Assembly: GCA_023213395.1 (NCBI GenBank)
Contig: CM041465.1
Span: 186,627,741-186,691,740, forward strand
Reading direction: 5' to 3'
Length of the DNA stretch: 64,000 nucleotides
DNA from: Cycas panzhihuaensis
Taxonomy: Eukaryota > Cycadophyta
In this document: piece by piece, positions 51,966 through 64,000 of the stretch
Position numbering within the stretch: position 1 is the first letter of the stretch
How the letters are laid out: each line of letters begins with the position of its first letter
The notes under the pieces: generated by a model
What the model saw: the letters and a program-made list of their open reading frames with translations, nothing else
What the model was told of the DNA's origin: nothing
The model's database searches: none
Program-made: the position numbers and the translations under genes

Positions 51966-53146
51966 CCCTTGGGGATACGATTAAAATGATGGATTTTATT
52001 TTATTGGAGGACCTAAGGAGTGAAGGCAAATATAATATGTTTTTCCTCAAAATCTTTTTCTCTACAAAAGAATAATATTCCCATAATAAAGTATATATGT
52101 TGCCATGAGTTTACATCTAAAAATACTTACAAGAAGTGTATAAAAGCCTATATAAAAGATTATTATAGTATATATATTTGGCCTCATAGAGGCCATTAAA
52201 GGTTACCTATATTATATTTCTTTTTAAAAAAGAAAGAAAAAAAGATGAATTATTTATATTAACCTAAAGAGGTCAACTTAGAAAACACATAGCAATAAAG
52301 GTTAATATTGTAGGTACTTTGAATAGTGTTTAAGAGAATAACACAAAACCAATATTCATAGCTATAAGAAGATATTCTCTATAAGATAAAAGGGATAGTC
52401 CATAATGTTTATGTTAAAGGACAGCAAGTGAGAGATGACATAGGCAAAAAAGAGATAGATGCCTCAAACTTGGGCAATGTAATGATCATACATAGACATA
52501 AAACATCTAAAGATCATGCCTATAACATGCTTCTAGATAATGAAACCCTATGGTCATAACACAGGGGAGGTCACCCACCTAGTGGTGATCCACATGCATG
52601 GTGGAAGAATAGTTATAGGCTTCTATAACTCATGAAGAGCTTATTATCACATGAAAACTTGAGAGCATGAGAGCTTATTATAAGAAGGAAGCCATGGCAG
52701 GTAATACTATGTTAAATACAAATCTTATTATAAAACTAAAGAACATGAAGTTAAGCACAAATATAAAGATAATGAAGGGAAGTGGTCAAACTCTCAAGAA
52801 GGAAGGAAATCTTGATGGTAAAGTTGTAAATTTTACCTCTACAAATTGTCACCCTATACAAAACCCTAAATTACTATTTTGGTTGATTTGATTTTAAGGG
52901 TAATCAATTTTTTTTTTCTAAATAAAGATTTTTTATGAGTTTTTAATAAAGACACCAAAATTAATAGGGTATATTTTTAAAATTTTATACTTCTAAAAAA
53001 ATATTTAATTATATTTTATAAATTTTTAGTTTTACAATAGCTCCCTTGATGTTAGCCCCTAGTTATATGGAGACTACACATGACTACCATCTTATCAACA
53101 AAATGGGTTAAGCCTCTATTTTTACCTTCCCAAAAAATCACCTTTC
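51685..53146. other. unassigned sequence between elements D and H
   Basis: No gene supported. It contains the TA/GA microsatellite listed next. A 74-codon open stretch at 52667-52891 is Lys-rich but unrecognised. Confidence 0.5.
51888..51963. repeat. compound (TA)n(GA)n microsatellite
   Basis: A TA run (51888-51914) passes directly into a GA run (51915-51963) with one AAA interruption. Confidence 0.95.
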
Positions 53147-53625
53147 TTAGAATCTAAAATTTGAGTTTAATATCATATTGTGATGTAATGAGTATACCTA
53201 ATAGAAATATAAATACATATATAATGAAGAATTATCTCATGAAGAATATACATATATAAAGTAATATACATGAATATAAAGTAATAATAAAAAGTATTCA
53301 TGCACCAAGCATTTACCACATGAGAGACACCATATTTGTATATGGAAAACCCAGTGTGGAAAAAACTATGGGAGAAGGTAGAGTTTAGAGCTTCTCTTAG
53401 ATATTAGAATTATCACATCTCTAGGTTAAATATCCTTCTTTAGTTCTTAAGTGGTATGTGTACATATTTATAATTTCTCTTAAACCTTTGTATTATCTAA
53501 TAGTATATTTATACGAATATATATGCGAATCACATCTCTCAATCTATTCAATTGGTAAGGTTCTATATATTTTCATATCATTGATAGTAAACATTACATA
53601 TGTGATAATATCACATATTTTAATA
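53147..53625 (-). repeat. 3' LTR of element H
   Basis: Collinear with 57166-57675. Shared blocks include GATGTAATGAGTATA, AAGTAATATA and TATATGGAAAACCCA. The 5' copy has about 30 extra bases near 57505-57535. Confidence 0.85.
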
Positions 53626-53638
53626 TCCCCCCTTAATG
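53626..53638 (-). other. polypurine tract of element H
   Basis: The minus strand reads CATTAAGGGGGGA directly before the LTR start. Confidence 0.8.
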
Positions 53639-56600
53639 TTTAATGTCTTTTAATCTTTCTTCATCTCCTTGGTCTTTCTTGTCTTTAAGTTCTCATATCT
53701 AATAAATCTATAACCTGTATTAAAATCTATATCAAGCTATATAAATTTGTATCAAGCATCATCACGTATAACTTATAAATGCATCAATAATTATATTATC
53801 CATCAAGCTTATCTCTTACAAGTATTAACCTGTAAAATGTTTGTAATAAACATATCACCATCCCATACGTAGTCATCTATAATATTTAGTGACTAACTAT
53901 GGATAACTAACCTATGATTTTCTACAAGATATGAATCCATATCTTCCAAAAAGAACACCCCTAATTAAAGATTTTTAAGATTAATTTTTACAACATTTCC
54001 CAACTCAAGTACATGACTAGATTTGCTTATGATTTTGGAATTGAATAAAAGATTTTTTTATAGATGATTTATATGGAGAATAAAGGAAAATATATATTAT
54101 AGTTGCCCACAAAGAATCGATACCTATAGATACAAAGAAGAAATTAAAACCCTTATTTTTCCATATGAAGGATACAATACCACCATTGCGTGGAGTGGAG
54201 AGAAAGAGAGATGATTATGTAACCTCATTTTATTTAATTTAATATCTCTAGGTTTATGTAGTTGTATTATATGGAGTATTATTTTTTTCTACTACAGATC
54301 CATCATAGAATAGTAGATCTTTGATTAATAATGTCTAATGTTCTACTTTTGATCTACTTAATCCTTAAAAAACCTAACACCTTTGAATCCATAATATAGA
54401 AATGATTGAGCCACACATAGAAATCTATTAAAGTCTATTGTAGAGTGAAATCAACATAATCAAATATAGATTGGATCACTCATGAAGAAATCACAACCCT
54501 ACGCCATTGTCCATGGAGGAAGAGAAGATAACATAAATATAATTATAGCCATAAACTTGATTGATTTGTAATTTTTGTGCACTAATATCATTTGATTTGT
54601 GTAGTAGGAAGAAGACAAGTTCATCACAAATCAAATCAATAAAGAGAAGAAAATTTTGCATAGATTTTTTGATGAAATAAAAGAATTTACATTTGATTTT
54701 AAAAATTTAATTATTTTGGGTAATTTTTTAAGTCTGTGGATTTGAAAAAAATTATAAGATAGATTTAATTTTTTTTATATTTATAGAACTTAATTAAACT
54801 ATATTTCATAATATTTAGAATATATGAAACCCCCTTAGCATTCAACAAATGGTCATATGGACTTAGCATATGACCAACACCCTTAGCTAAAGGGGGCTAA
54901 ATAAATTTTCTTAAGGATCGCGCATTATTTCATGGCATATTAGCATATTTTTTACCATAACTTTTCATTAGAGTATCCATTTTTCATCTTGTCAATTATG
55001 TTAGAAAGATAATTTTAAGATAATTGAAATAAGTAATCAAAAGACATATTTTAAAAATCAGATTATAAAGATATAAATTAGTGAAGTTAATCAAAGTACT
55101 CTTATCCTCATAAAAATTATATTTTATAACTTAAAAAGAAAAATCATATATTTTGATATTTTCAAAGGCTTCCAATATGATGATAATGTTATTTTTTATT
55201 GATAAAGAAAGGAAAAGGAAGTTTCATTTAAAATGAAATAATTTAAGCCTCATTTATTATATTTGAAGTCCTAAATCTAATGAAAAATACATGAACTAGG
55301 ATATATTTAATATGATATTGATATATTCTTAAAATATTGGATATGAAAATCTCCCTTGGAATTTACACATTTAGTTTAGTGGATATACAACATAAGCCAA
55401 ATGATAGATCACCTAATTTATTTGGTCACATATTTTTAAATGAATAAATTTGGACACTTATTTAATGATGATAACATCACCTAATCTTGATGAAGAGTCA
55501 AATTTATTTGTTTAATATTAGAAAGATAATTTATTATTAATAATTCCACGTATTTTATGAGATAAAGAGAAAAAGTCTCATATGTTTATTACTTGGTACA
55601 CTAATTCAGTTGTTGAGATTATTCAACTAATAACAAAAAGTGTTTATCAGCTAGAAATTTGATTGACCATGTATGAGAAGAGGCATAGAAACATATTTTT
55701 TAAGTTATCTTATTATAACTAACTTATCTTGGTCAAGTAGTTTGCATATTCCTAGATTTAATATATTTAGTTTATTTATTTACTAATATTGTTAATTAAT
55801 AGTTACCAAAAGAAAGTTGCAAGCATATAGAAGTGCCAATAGAGGTAGCACATAATATATTTACTTATACACAAGAGTCAAGATGATGCTACACTTGTTT
55901 GTTGATGAATCACGTACATGAAACACTTTCTATAGAATTAATGATTATAATGACTATTTACCCATGAATTTTAGTAGATGGTTATTATTTTATATAGACA
56001 TCATAATTATTGTTAAGATTATTAATGGTTGGTTAGCAAGTGATGATTGGTAATAGCTTCACAAGTGAAAGTATGAAGATGTTCATAAAACATTTTATAT
56101 ATTAGTCGATGTTTATGTTTGATGGATGATGATTGATGATACTTATAGGTTGGTTATTCATAGTTAGCCACTAATGATCACATATGACTACATATAGGAT
56201 GATTGCAAGTTTATTATAGATATTTTATAGGTTAATAACTTATTTTATATATGTAGACTCAAATCCTAACATGCAAATATACAAGTAACATAGTTCTAAT
56301 TTAATATTATATCCATATATTGAATCAACTACTTCATGTTATCTTATAGCTGCTTTAAATCCAACTCATACCTATTAAAATAACTTTTATTTCTCTCCTA
56401 ATAAACCATTTATTAAACAAATAAAATTTTATTATAAATATACCCTCAATTATTTTATAATGCCCTTAAATAATGACACCCTTATAAATATCAAATCGCA
56501 TTTCATGCCATTATAATATAATGATTCAACATATACTATATACCTTTAATTTGTTATTTAGTATTACCTTATACTTATCTTAGTTTAGCACTTATTATAC

Positions 56601-57153
56601 TGTGCATGATTATTGCTTGTTTGATAGATTAACGAGATACTAGGTTGCATCTTATATCTTCATTAGTTGCTAATTATGAGGTTAAGTGAAGTGACCAGTT
56701 TCATAAAATCTTAATTACATTTGTAAGGGGTTAATTCACATTAGTGATTTTAATTAGTAATTATTAGCTTTCCTCATCATATCTAGTAGATTTTCTTTAA
56801 ATACTTGTATGCATCGAGAACATATGGTACCACATGCTTAAATAATTATCCATATAAATTTAAATTAACATTCTACCAGTATTACTATTTTATCATGCAG
56901 CTTCATCACAATTGTATGTGGGTTCATATCTTTACATAGATCTTAATTAATTTCCTTTTGCCCTAGAATCATAGTCATATGTCACTAGCATAACTAGCAT
57001 ATTCAAATTTTTAGCTCATCAAATACACCTCATAATTGGCTCCTATATTGCCTCTATCACTATTATGTCATTGGTATATTGGCTTATCAATCTGACTTAA
57101 ATAGGCTTTTTCTCTACTTGCATAAGATCTTTCATAACATGGCTAACAACTAA
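53639..57153 (-). other. interior of element H
   Basis: 3.5 kb without recognisable protein domains on either strand. A copy of the leader motif lies at 54955-55020 but reads on the plus strand, opposite to H, which hints at a nested plus-strand fragment. Confidence 0.5.
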
Positions 57154-57165
57154 GCTCTAATACCA
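57154..57165 (-). other. primer binding site of element H
   Basis: The minus strand reads TGGTATTAGAGC, 11 of 12 matches to the initiator tRNA-Met primer site, directly adjoining the LTR. Confidence 0.88.
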
Positions 57166-57675
57166 TGTTGAAATTTAGAATTTAAGTTTGATATCATGTT
57201 ATGATGTAATGAGTATATGTAATAGAAATCTAATATACATGTATAATAACGAATTATCTCATAAAGAATGTACATATATAAAGTAATATATATACATATA
57301 AAGTAATAATAGAAAGTATTTATGCATCAAGTATTTACCATATGAGAGATAATAGATTTATATATGGAAAACCCAATGTGAAAAAAACCATGGGAGAAGG
57401 TGAAGTTTGGAGCTCTTCTTAGATATCAAAATTATTACATCTTTAATTCAAAGATCTTTCTTAATTTCTCAAGTGGTGTGTGTACATATTTATATCAATA
57501 GTCACCTCATTAGTAGCCTATAATTCTTCTTGAGCCTTTATATCATTCAATAGAATATTTATATGGATATGTATACATATTACATCTCTTAATGTATCTA
57601 ATTGGTGGGATTATGTATATGTTTATGTCATTAGCATTAAACATTATATATAATATAATATCATATATTTTAATA
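57166..57675 (-). repeat. 5' LTR of element H
   Basis: About 510 bases. The plus-strand reading starts TGTTGAAATTTAG and ends TTTTAATA. Partner of 53147-53625. Confidence 0.85.
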
Positions 57676-58876
57676 ATATTTAAATTTTTAACTATATCTT
57701 AAGCATATAGATTCTAATTTCAATTCCATTAGTTGTATTAGATTCATAAATGAGAGCTCTTTGATTTGACATGTCAATTAATAAAATTTAGAGCTAATTT
57801 GAAGTAGAAAACTTGCTCTTTTTTTTTTTTTAATTAAATTACTTTTTTATAATATTTTTAGTATTTTTAGATATATTGATGTATTTTTAAAGGTTCCATT
57901 ATATTTGTTATATATTATATTAACATAATATACTCAAATAGGGAGGTAAAATGTAAAAATTATCATATAGGCTCATTTTAAGCTTTTTAAACTAATTTAT
58001 CATTAGAGTGAGTCATTATTCATTATATTTAAGCTATATATAACTTTTAGTCATATTTATGATATTATTATTAGATATTATAGCCCATTGTCATAATTTT
58101 AGAGTTAATTAAGGTATTTTTAAGCTCATAATGGTAATTTGAGGCTATAAATCCCTTGTAAGTCCATAATACCTTTTGTTTTTGAAATAGATACTAAAGA
58201 GCTACTTATAGTATCCCATATTGATAAGAGATAGGACCCATTTCTTTATACTACTCTTGCATATTTCTTCAACTTAGCAATTAGTTGTATAGGATGATGT
58301 GTTCCTTAGGTGAAGTTGACTTGACATTAATTATTCCATATATACAAAAGATCATCTTATTAACTAATGGTCACAATTATCGGTTACTTATATGGTCTAG
58401 CAGATGGAGCCTACTTTATACAGATGTTAGTAACACTTTATATTTCATTGTAATAATTTGATCTAACACCATTTGAAGACTCAAAATTATATTTTGATAT
58501 GACATTTTTATTTGGTATAATTTACTATTATAGGGAGTAATGTTTGGTGTAATATCTAATTACATCCTTACCCTATTCATATTTTGTATGTATTTTTAGA
58601 TTATTATATTATTGATTGCCTTAAGTTGTGTACTGTATTGAAATATATGGTAGCACACAATAGTTAACCTTAAGGGTCTCACACATGTGATAAGTTGTAT
58701 TATTAGTATGCATATTATGTTTTACCTAATTTAAAGTTTAGTCATTCTTTCACTATTCTTTATGTTTCACTTGTGCATACTTCATTCTTACTGAGCTTAT
58801 TATTTTATTCTTTCACTCACCACTCCTTGTTTATTGTTAGGTCTATATTATATACTTCCACCTTATTCTAACATAG
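57676..58876. other. unassigned sequence, perhaps an LTR of gypsy fragment J
   Basis: No gene. A plus-strand copy of the leader motif lies at about 57680-57745. The segment before the weak primer-site match at 58877 ends CTAACA and could be the 3' edge of an LTR, but no partner is available. Confidence 0.35.
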
Positions 58877-58888
58877 TGGCATCATAAT
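58877..58888 (+). other. weak primer-site candidate of gypsy fragment J
   Basis: TGGCATCATAAT, 8 of 12 matches to TGGTATCAGAGC, located about 540 bases before the gag-like reading at 59415. Tentative. Confidence 0.3.
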
Positions 58889-59414
58889 TTCACATTCTAA
58901 TTCTAATATCATTGATGCTACATATATTCATAAAATAAATACTCTCCCACTAATTTATTTCTCTCTTATAAATAATATCTGTCAACATCTTTATTCATTC
59001 TACAAACCAATGAGTCTATAATATCACTAAATATTTTGTAATTATCCCTTTCTTTATTGCTTTTAAATATTGGATAATTTATAGACCATATCTTTATAAA
59101 TCAATATTTTAGAGGTCATAAAAATAGAGGTAAAGAAACTAACAACCATGATAAGATTCTTTCCTATAAAGTATTCTTTATTTTTTTATTAAAATTTTCA
59201 CTGTATATATAATCAATGTTTGTTATTTTTAAAGTTGGTTAAATTGTCTAAGAAGCCATATAATTATTTAGTGAAATCTTAAAGTATATAGGAAGACCTA
59301 TAAAGCTCTCCTTAAAAAAGAAGACTTATTAATAACCTTAAGGTTATTGAAGAAGTAGAAGAAGAACCTTTCTTCTATGATCAATAATCTCTAAAATGAA
59401 AATTTGTACTTAAG

Positions 59415-60953
59415 ATGGCTCAACAAGAGGTAACTCATAGAGACATACTTCTCTAGATTCACAATAACCTTTTAAATCTATTGGATGAGTAATATGAAAT
59501 CCTTAATAAGTATTTAGAGGCATATCTAAAGTTCAAGAAGACTCTAACTATAATTACTAGAGAATTATCAAGTAGGTATTTAAAATAAAATATGGTAATA
59601 AGAAGACTTTAGCTATAAATACTAAAGAATTATTAAGTATTAGGAAAGGAAATAGGAAAGTACTACTAAAAACAAATACATAGAAGGTATTTTAATGGAA
59701 TGGTTTATAGATGGGCCCCTAAAACCAAACTCATGGTTATTCTTAAGGAGCCAACTATTCTCTAAGCAATAAAAAACCTTACTATTGATTTGGACATAGT
59801 AATAGATAGATGGGAAAGACTTCTTTTTCTTTTTTAACTAAACCTTAAAAGGGAGAATCCTCCACCATCACCTTAATAGATAGAAGGAAGTGCATAAGCC
59901 ATGATTAGAAAGCTAAATAATAAGGTGTAATATTAGAAGAAGTAAGCCAAAGGAAAGGAACCACAGAGCATCATTATATTGAAAAGGCCTAAAGAAGATC
60001 TAACTAATGCTTACTTAGAAGATGAATTCAATGCTAACTATTGATAAGCAAGACATATATGACAAAAATTTACCAGGCTATGCAATTATTCCTAATGATG
60101 CATCACCATCAAGCTATGGAATCTTTGGAGTTATAATGGTATCTTTTAATGATAATCAAGAACTAGAGTTTTCTCCCATTGATTTAGTAGTTATAGCGAG
60201 CTCTTAGGCTAATCAAGAAGGTTAATTTATTAGAGAATAAAAGGATACTACTATTGTTGTTATTGAGAAAATAGAGAAGGAAGTTAGAGGTAATATTCTT
60301 GTCAGAACTACTCAGATTACTATAATACCTATCACTAATAAAAATGTAAATCCATTTAACTAAAAAATAGAAGATGAGTATGACATCTTAAAGGAAATTA
60401 AGAGATATCCTACCAGATTGAGACTCTTATATGATATGAAGTTTCCTAAATAATGAGTTAGATTGATTAAAGTACCTTAAGAATAGAGAGAGCCTCATTT
60501 TATTGCTTAGATTTATGATAAGGTTTTTACTACTATGTTACCTTTGAAAAATAAAGATTCTCTATTTTATGTTTCATTAAATATTTATGATGATTTTATA
60601 TGTGCTTTAGGCCTTAAGGAATGAAACCCAATTAGCGGGTTACAACTCTAGATTCTAGAATAGTAGCCATAGTTGATAAGATCAAAGATTTGGTTATACC
60701 TCTTATTATTTATTCTAAAATTTTAACACCTATTACTGTGATGGTTATTAATATGCCACCCATATATGGTATGCTCCTTAGTAGGGAATGGATTTATAAT
60801 ATAAGAGTTATTCCTAATATAAGGATGGATAAAATTATATTCCCATTAAATATAGATCTTATTATTTTGTCAAGGAAGGAAAGATATATAAATCATGTAA
60901 GAGATAAAAGTGGTCCATCTACTACTCTTAATTTTGGTCCAAGTTACTTTTAA
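59415..60953 (+). pseudogene. gypsy gag and protease fragment J
   Basis: A gag-like reading begins MAQQEVTHRDILL (ATG 59415) and continues through YLEAYLKFKKTLTIITRELS. From 60022 an open stretch and broken continuations lead to the retropepsin-type end region: LDSRIVAIVDKIKDLVIPL near 60650, then TVMVINMPPIYGMLLSREW (60737-60793). That is the conserved V.DMPP.YGMLLSR.W block known from plant gypsy polyproteins between protease and reverse transcriptase. It ends at a stop near 60951. No RT follows, since element I begins 100 bases later. Multiple stops; not functional. Confidence 0.7.
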
Positions 60954-61032
60954 AATGTTATTTTAAAAAGCCTCTCAAAATACACTTAAAATTTTGATAA
61001 TTATATAAGCATATTTACATTATAATATTACT
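60948..61032 (+). repeat. short dispersed repeat, copy 2
   Basis: Matches 20330-20415 for about 85 bases (see that entry). It lies between gypsy fragment J and the LTR of element I. Confidence 0.7.
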
Positions 61033-61055
61033 AAATATATTGAATATTTTACAAG

Positions 61056-61483
61056 TGTTACATGGGTATAGGCATTACACTCGAGTCCCTTTATGGGGTT
61101 TGGGGGGCTAACAACCCCCCAAGCAAAGGTTTAGAAGCCCCTAAAAAATATTTCAGGTGTCTTATGAGGGTATTTTGTAACCCATAGTTTATATCCATTG
61201 TGTTGAAAAACCATAAGGTGATATCTTATAAATTTGTATCTATATATTCTTATGTAATGACACATATAAGAAGGTTAGATGATTCTTTTATGAGTCGATA
61301 AAAAGAGTTAAGATTTTTCTCTCTATAATTCTTCAGTTGTTACTTACATTAATAAAAGGTTCATGCTTATACTAAAATCTCTTGGTATGTTTTATTATAT
61401 ACTTGGTTTATTTATGTTATTTATTCTTTTTATGGTTTAGAGTTATGTTAATACATTGCTTTCACGATTATATTTTCTCTTCA
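61056..61483 (+). repeat. 5' LTR of copia element I
   Basis: Starts TGTTACATGGG and ends CTCTTCA, two bases before the primer site; canonical TG...CA ends. It contains a strong hairpin at 61100-61122. The 3' partner is beyond the window. Confidence 0.8.
61100..61122 (+). other. inverted repeat in the LTR of element I
   Basis: TTGGGGGG (61100-61107), a 7-base loop and CCCCCCAA (61115-61122) form a perfect 8-bp stem about 45 bases inside the LTR. A role in RNA or DNA structure is possible but unproven. Confidence 0.7.
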
Positions 61484-61485
61484 TT

Positions 61486-61497
61486 TGGTATCAGAGC
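61486..61497 (+). other. primer binding site of copia element I
   Basis: TGGTATCAGAGC, an exact 12-base match to the plant initiator tRNA-Met primer site. Confidence 0.95.
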
Positions 61498-61569
61498 TAA
61501 GAGTTTTAGTTATGTGAGAAGCCATTTGATGAGTGGGAGCCTTATCTAGTGAATTTAAGTGTAAAGATC

Positions 61570-64000
61570 ATGGCAAACACTATGAAGATGGAGATTAAAA
61601 AATTTAATGGCAAAAACTTTAGGTTATAGAAGCTAAAGATGGAAGATATCCTCATCAAGAAGGATTAGTAAATTACTATAGCAAAAACAAAGCCTACAAA
61701 TATGGTTATTGAAGACTAAAAGAAGATTGATAAAAAAATAATTAGTTTAATAAGATTATACATTTTAGATACAATATTATTAACCGTTATCACAAAGTCT
61801 ACATCTGAAGATCTATAGAATAAGTTAGGATTTTGTATCAAACTAAGTCCCTAGTTAATAAGTCATTTCTTCAAAAAAAGATGTATGCACTCAGGATGAG
61901 TGATGGAGATGTAGTCTCACTATATTTAATACCATAGTAGGATAACTCATTTTAGTTTAGGTAATAATATTTAAGGAAGGTAAGTATATTATCCTGTTTT
62001 GTTTACTTCTTAATTTCTAGGATAATCTTGTGATAACGATTAGAAGCATAACTGTTAACACTCTAAAATTTGACAATATTATTACTACCCTACTATAAAA
62101 AAAGATAAGGCAAAAATCTTCTAAGAATTATTAAAAGAAGCATTAACAATGAGAGGTTGAATGTTAGATCGTGACTAATAAAAGCCTAAGAATAGATAGC
62201 CAAAATCTAGAGAGAAATCTAAATCTCTAGGTAAATTCCCTTTGGTATCCTAAAGATGTGGGAAGGTTGGCCATTTGAAGAGCTATTATTGAGACAAGGT
62301 TGAAAAGGAAAAGTCACATAAAACTACTTCTTCCACAATATCAATATGCTCCAATGAAGCTAATGGTAATGTTTATTTAGTAACCTTAGGTAAGTTATCA
62401 AATGTTTAGTCTTGGTTAATTGACTCTGGTACCTTGATTTATATTACTTCCCATAGAAAGTAGTTATCTTAATACAAAAATATTAATAGAGATGAAATAT
62501 TCCTTAGGGATCATTACTTATATAAAACTATGGGTCATGGAAGGGTGAAGGTTCAATTTAGAGATGGAAGGATAAAAAATATCCCTAATATAAATCATAT
62601 TCCTAGTTTAGCTTTGTGTTTATTGTTTACTAGTCAATTAGGTGATGTAGGAATAGAAACAACTTTTATTAAAGATAGTTATAGAATAGTTCAAAGAGCA
62701 TTGGTGTTAGTAATAGAGGTCCAATTTATAATGATATATAAGTTTGATATAAGTACAGTATATGCTAGTAGTTATAGTTTGACTATTACAAAAAGTAGCA
62801 ATAATGCAGGTAGGACTCAAGTATCATTTACTAGTAAAACTATATTGTGCCATTAAAGATTGGCCCACATTAGAGAGAAAGACCTCCATGATTTATTCTC
62901 TAAATGTATGGGAGAAGACATTTCTAGAATTAATGGCTCTTTTAATTTTGAGTTTTATGAGCATTATGTATATAGTAAATAAAATTAGGTTAGTTTTTCT
63001 TCAAGCTCAAAGAGAGTGAATGGTATTCTACAACTAGGGCATAATAATATTTTTAAACCTATTGATATACCCTCAGTAGGTAGGACCAAATACTTTATCT
63101 TATTTATAGATAATTTTTTGAGAAATATGTGGATATATTTTGTTAGGCAAAAATCTGAGGTCTTCAATAAATTCAAAGAATTTAAGGCCTTGGTCGATAA
63201 TCAAAGTGATAAGTGGATCAATATGCTAAGGACTGATAATGGAAGTGAGTTTTGCTTAAAGGAGTTTGAGCAATTCTATGAGCAGTATGGGATAGTAAGG
63301 CAAAAGACAACTCCCTATACACCATAACAAAATGGAGTTGCTAAAATTATGAATAGGACCTTACTGGAAAGAATGAAGAGTATACTCATTGCTACTAGTT
63401 TAGAGATGAAATTATAGGTTGAGGCTATGATGACTATAAGATACTTGATAAATAGATCATCAATGACTATCTTAGTATGAAAAACACATAAAGAAGTGTG
63501 GTCAAACAAGAATCCATCCCTTGGTCATCTTAGAGTTTTTAGTTATAAAGATTTTATGCATGTAACAGTAAAGAAATTAACCAAGTTATGAAAGGCCAAT
63601 TAGCATCTCATTTTAAGATGAAGGACCTTAGTGTTATATATTTTATTTTAGGCATTGAGATTAAAAAGAATAAGATAAATAAGAAGATTTAGCTTAACCA
63701 AAGGTGATACATTGAGATGATACTATAGTAGTTTGATTTATAGGATAGTAAATTAGTTAATATTCCTCTTCTTGTTGGTTTAAAATTATCATCTAAATAA
63801 TGCCTAAAGACTCACCAAGAAGTTGAAGACATGGCATTTATCCCTTATGCTAGTATAATTGTAGTTTGATATATATGATAATTTGCACTCGATTAGATAT
63901 TGCCCATGCAATGAGAGTAGTTAACAGGTATATATCAAACCTAAGTAGGGAGCATTAGGTGGCTATGAAAAAAAAAATTTAGGTATTTACAAGGTACATC
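61570..64000 (+). pseudogene. copia gag-pol of element I, deleted and decayed
   Basis: Gag starts MANTMKMEIKKFNGKNF at ATG 61570. A zinc-knuckle remnant lies near 62250 (RCGKVGHLKSYY). The protease has SWLIDSGT near 62412, with D-S-G intact. GAG-pre-integrase is near 62860 (RLAHIREKDLHDLF). Integrase at 63016-63460 includes FILFIDNFLRNMWIYF, LRTDNGSEF with the second catalytic Asp, and QNGVAKIMNRT, where the catalytic Glu is Lys. After KKLTKL (63585) the reading jumps to the end of reverse transcriptase (SHFKMKDL near 63613; YASIIGSLIYAMICTRLDIA near 63840-63910), so the RT core with its YxDD box is missing. It runs off the window. Confidence 0.88.

Larger units (their letters stand above)
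53147..57675 (-). mobile_element. LTR element H, minus strand, no recognised coding region
   Basis: Paired LTRs (53147-53625 and 57166-57675), a minus-strand purine tract (53626-53638) and a minus-strand primer site (57154-57165) define a complete LTR retrotransposon frame. The 3.5 kb between them has only short open stretches, and I recognise no gag, protease, integrase or reverse transcriptase in any frame. This matches the general idea of a non-autonomous large retrotransposon derivative. Alternatively the interior is an unrelated replacement or too decayed to read. Confidence 0.75.
61056..64000 (+). mobile_element. Ty1-copia element I, right end outside window
   Basis: A 5' LTR (61056-61483), an exact primer site (61486-61497) and gag-pol follow in order to the window end. 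Compared with A, D and E, the primer site is undamaged, the leader is short (under 100 bases) and some open stretches exceed 100 codons, so this copy is probably younger. It still carries many stops and a large internal deletion near 63588. Confidence 0.9.

Noticed and set aside
57166-57675. Element H as an ordinary copia element
   Set aside because: Primer site and LTRs fit, but no gag or pol motif was found in 3.5 kb, so I left the superfamily open.
61100-61122. Transcription terminator of bacterial type
   Set aside because: It is a G/C hairpin without a following U tract and lies in a plant LTR, so a bacterial terminator makes no sense here.

Overview
The window looks like a nuclear chromosome segment of a seed plant with a large, transposon-rich, AT-rich genome; a gymnosperm is plausible, but nothing here proves the lineage. 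The plant assignment rests on one intact-looking two-exon gene of the plant At1g01500-like family (16644-18138), on Ty1-copia, Ty3-gypsy and L1-type elements with typical plant motifs, on tRNA-iMet-type primer binding sites, and on a PPR gene fragment. Almost all transposon reading frames are broken by many stops, mostly where Gln (CAA/CAG) or Trp (TGG) codons would be expected. That is the footprint of long C-to-T decay of methylated DNA.

Layout. 1 to about 7.15 kb: minus-strand copia element A (gag-pol, 3 kb leader, primer site, 5' LTR; its 3' end is outside). 7.19-8.74 kb: 5' end of gypsy element B (minus). 9.65-14.54 kb: an L1-type LINE (plus) with two decayed ORFs and a poly-A end. 15.75-18.56 kb: a CpG-retaining gene island with an ACGT-element-rich upstream region, two possible upstream ORFs and the At1g01500-like gene. 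21.8-22.15 kb: a copia RNase H remnant. 22.63-27.48 kb: gypsy element F (minus; 3' LTR, pol, part of gag). 28.66-31.6 kb: LTR, primer site and leader of element C (plus). 32.76-33.03 kb: PPR gene fragment (minus). 33.1-36.88 kb: a 3.8 kb TA/CA/TG microsatellite. 37.0-51.68 kb: copia element D (minus), of about 7.1 kb originally, split by two plus-strand insertions: copia element E (39.6-44.9 kb) and element G (45.05-47.3 kb). 53.15-57.68 kb: element H (minus) with paired LTRs but no recognisable coding content. 58.88-60.95 kb: gypsy gag-protease fragment J (plus). 61.06 kb to the end: copia element I (plus) with an internal deletion removing the reverse-transcriptase core.

Only the At1g01500-like gene looks functional. 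No CRISPR array, rRNA or tRNA gene was seen. I found no coherent undescribed multi-gene system. The observations most worth checking are a degenerate motif recurring in the leaders of unrelated LTR elements, the coding-free element H, the odd right end of insertion G, the strand-switching microsatellite and the gene island. All identities and boundaries were judged by eye from the sequence.
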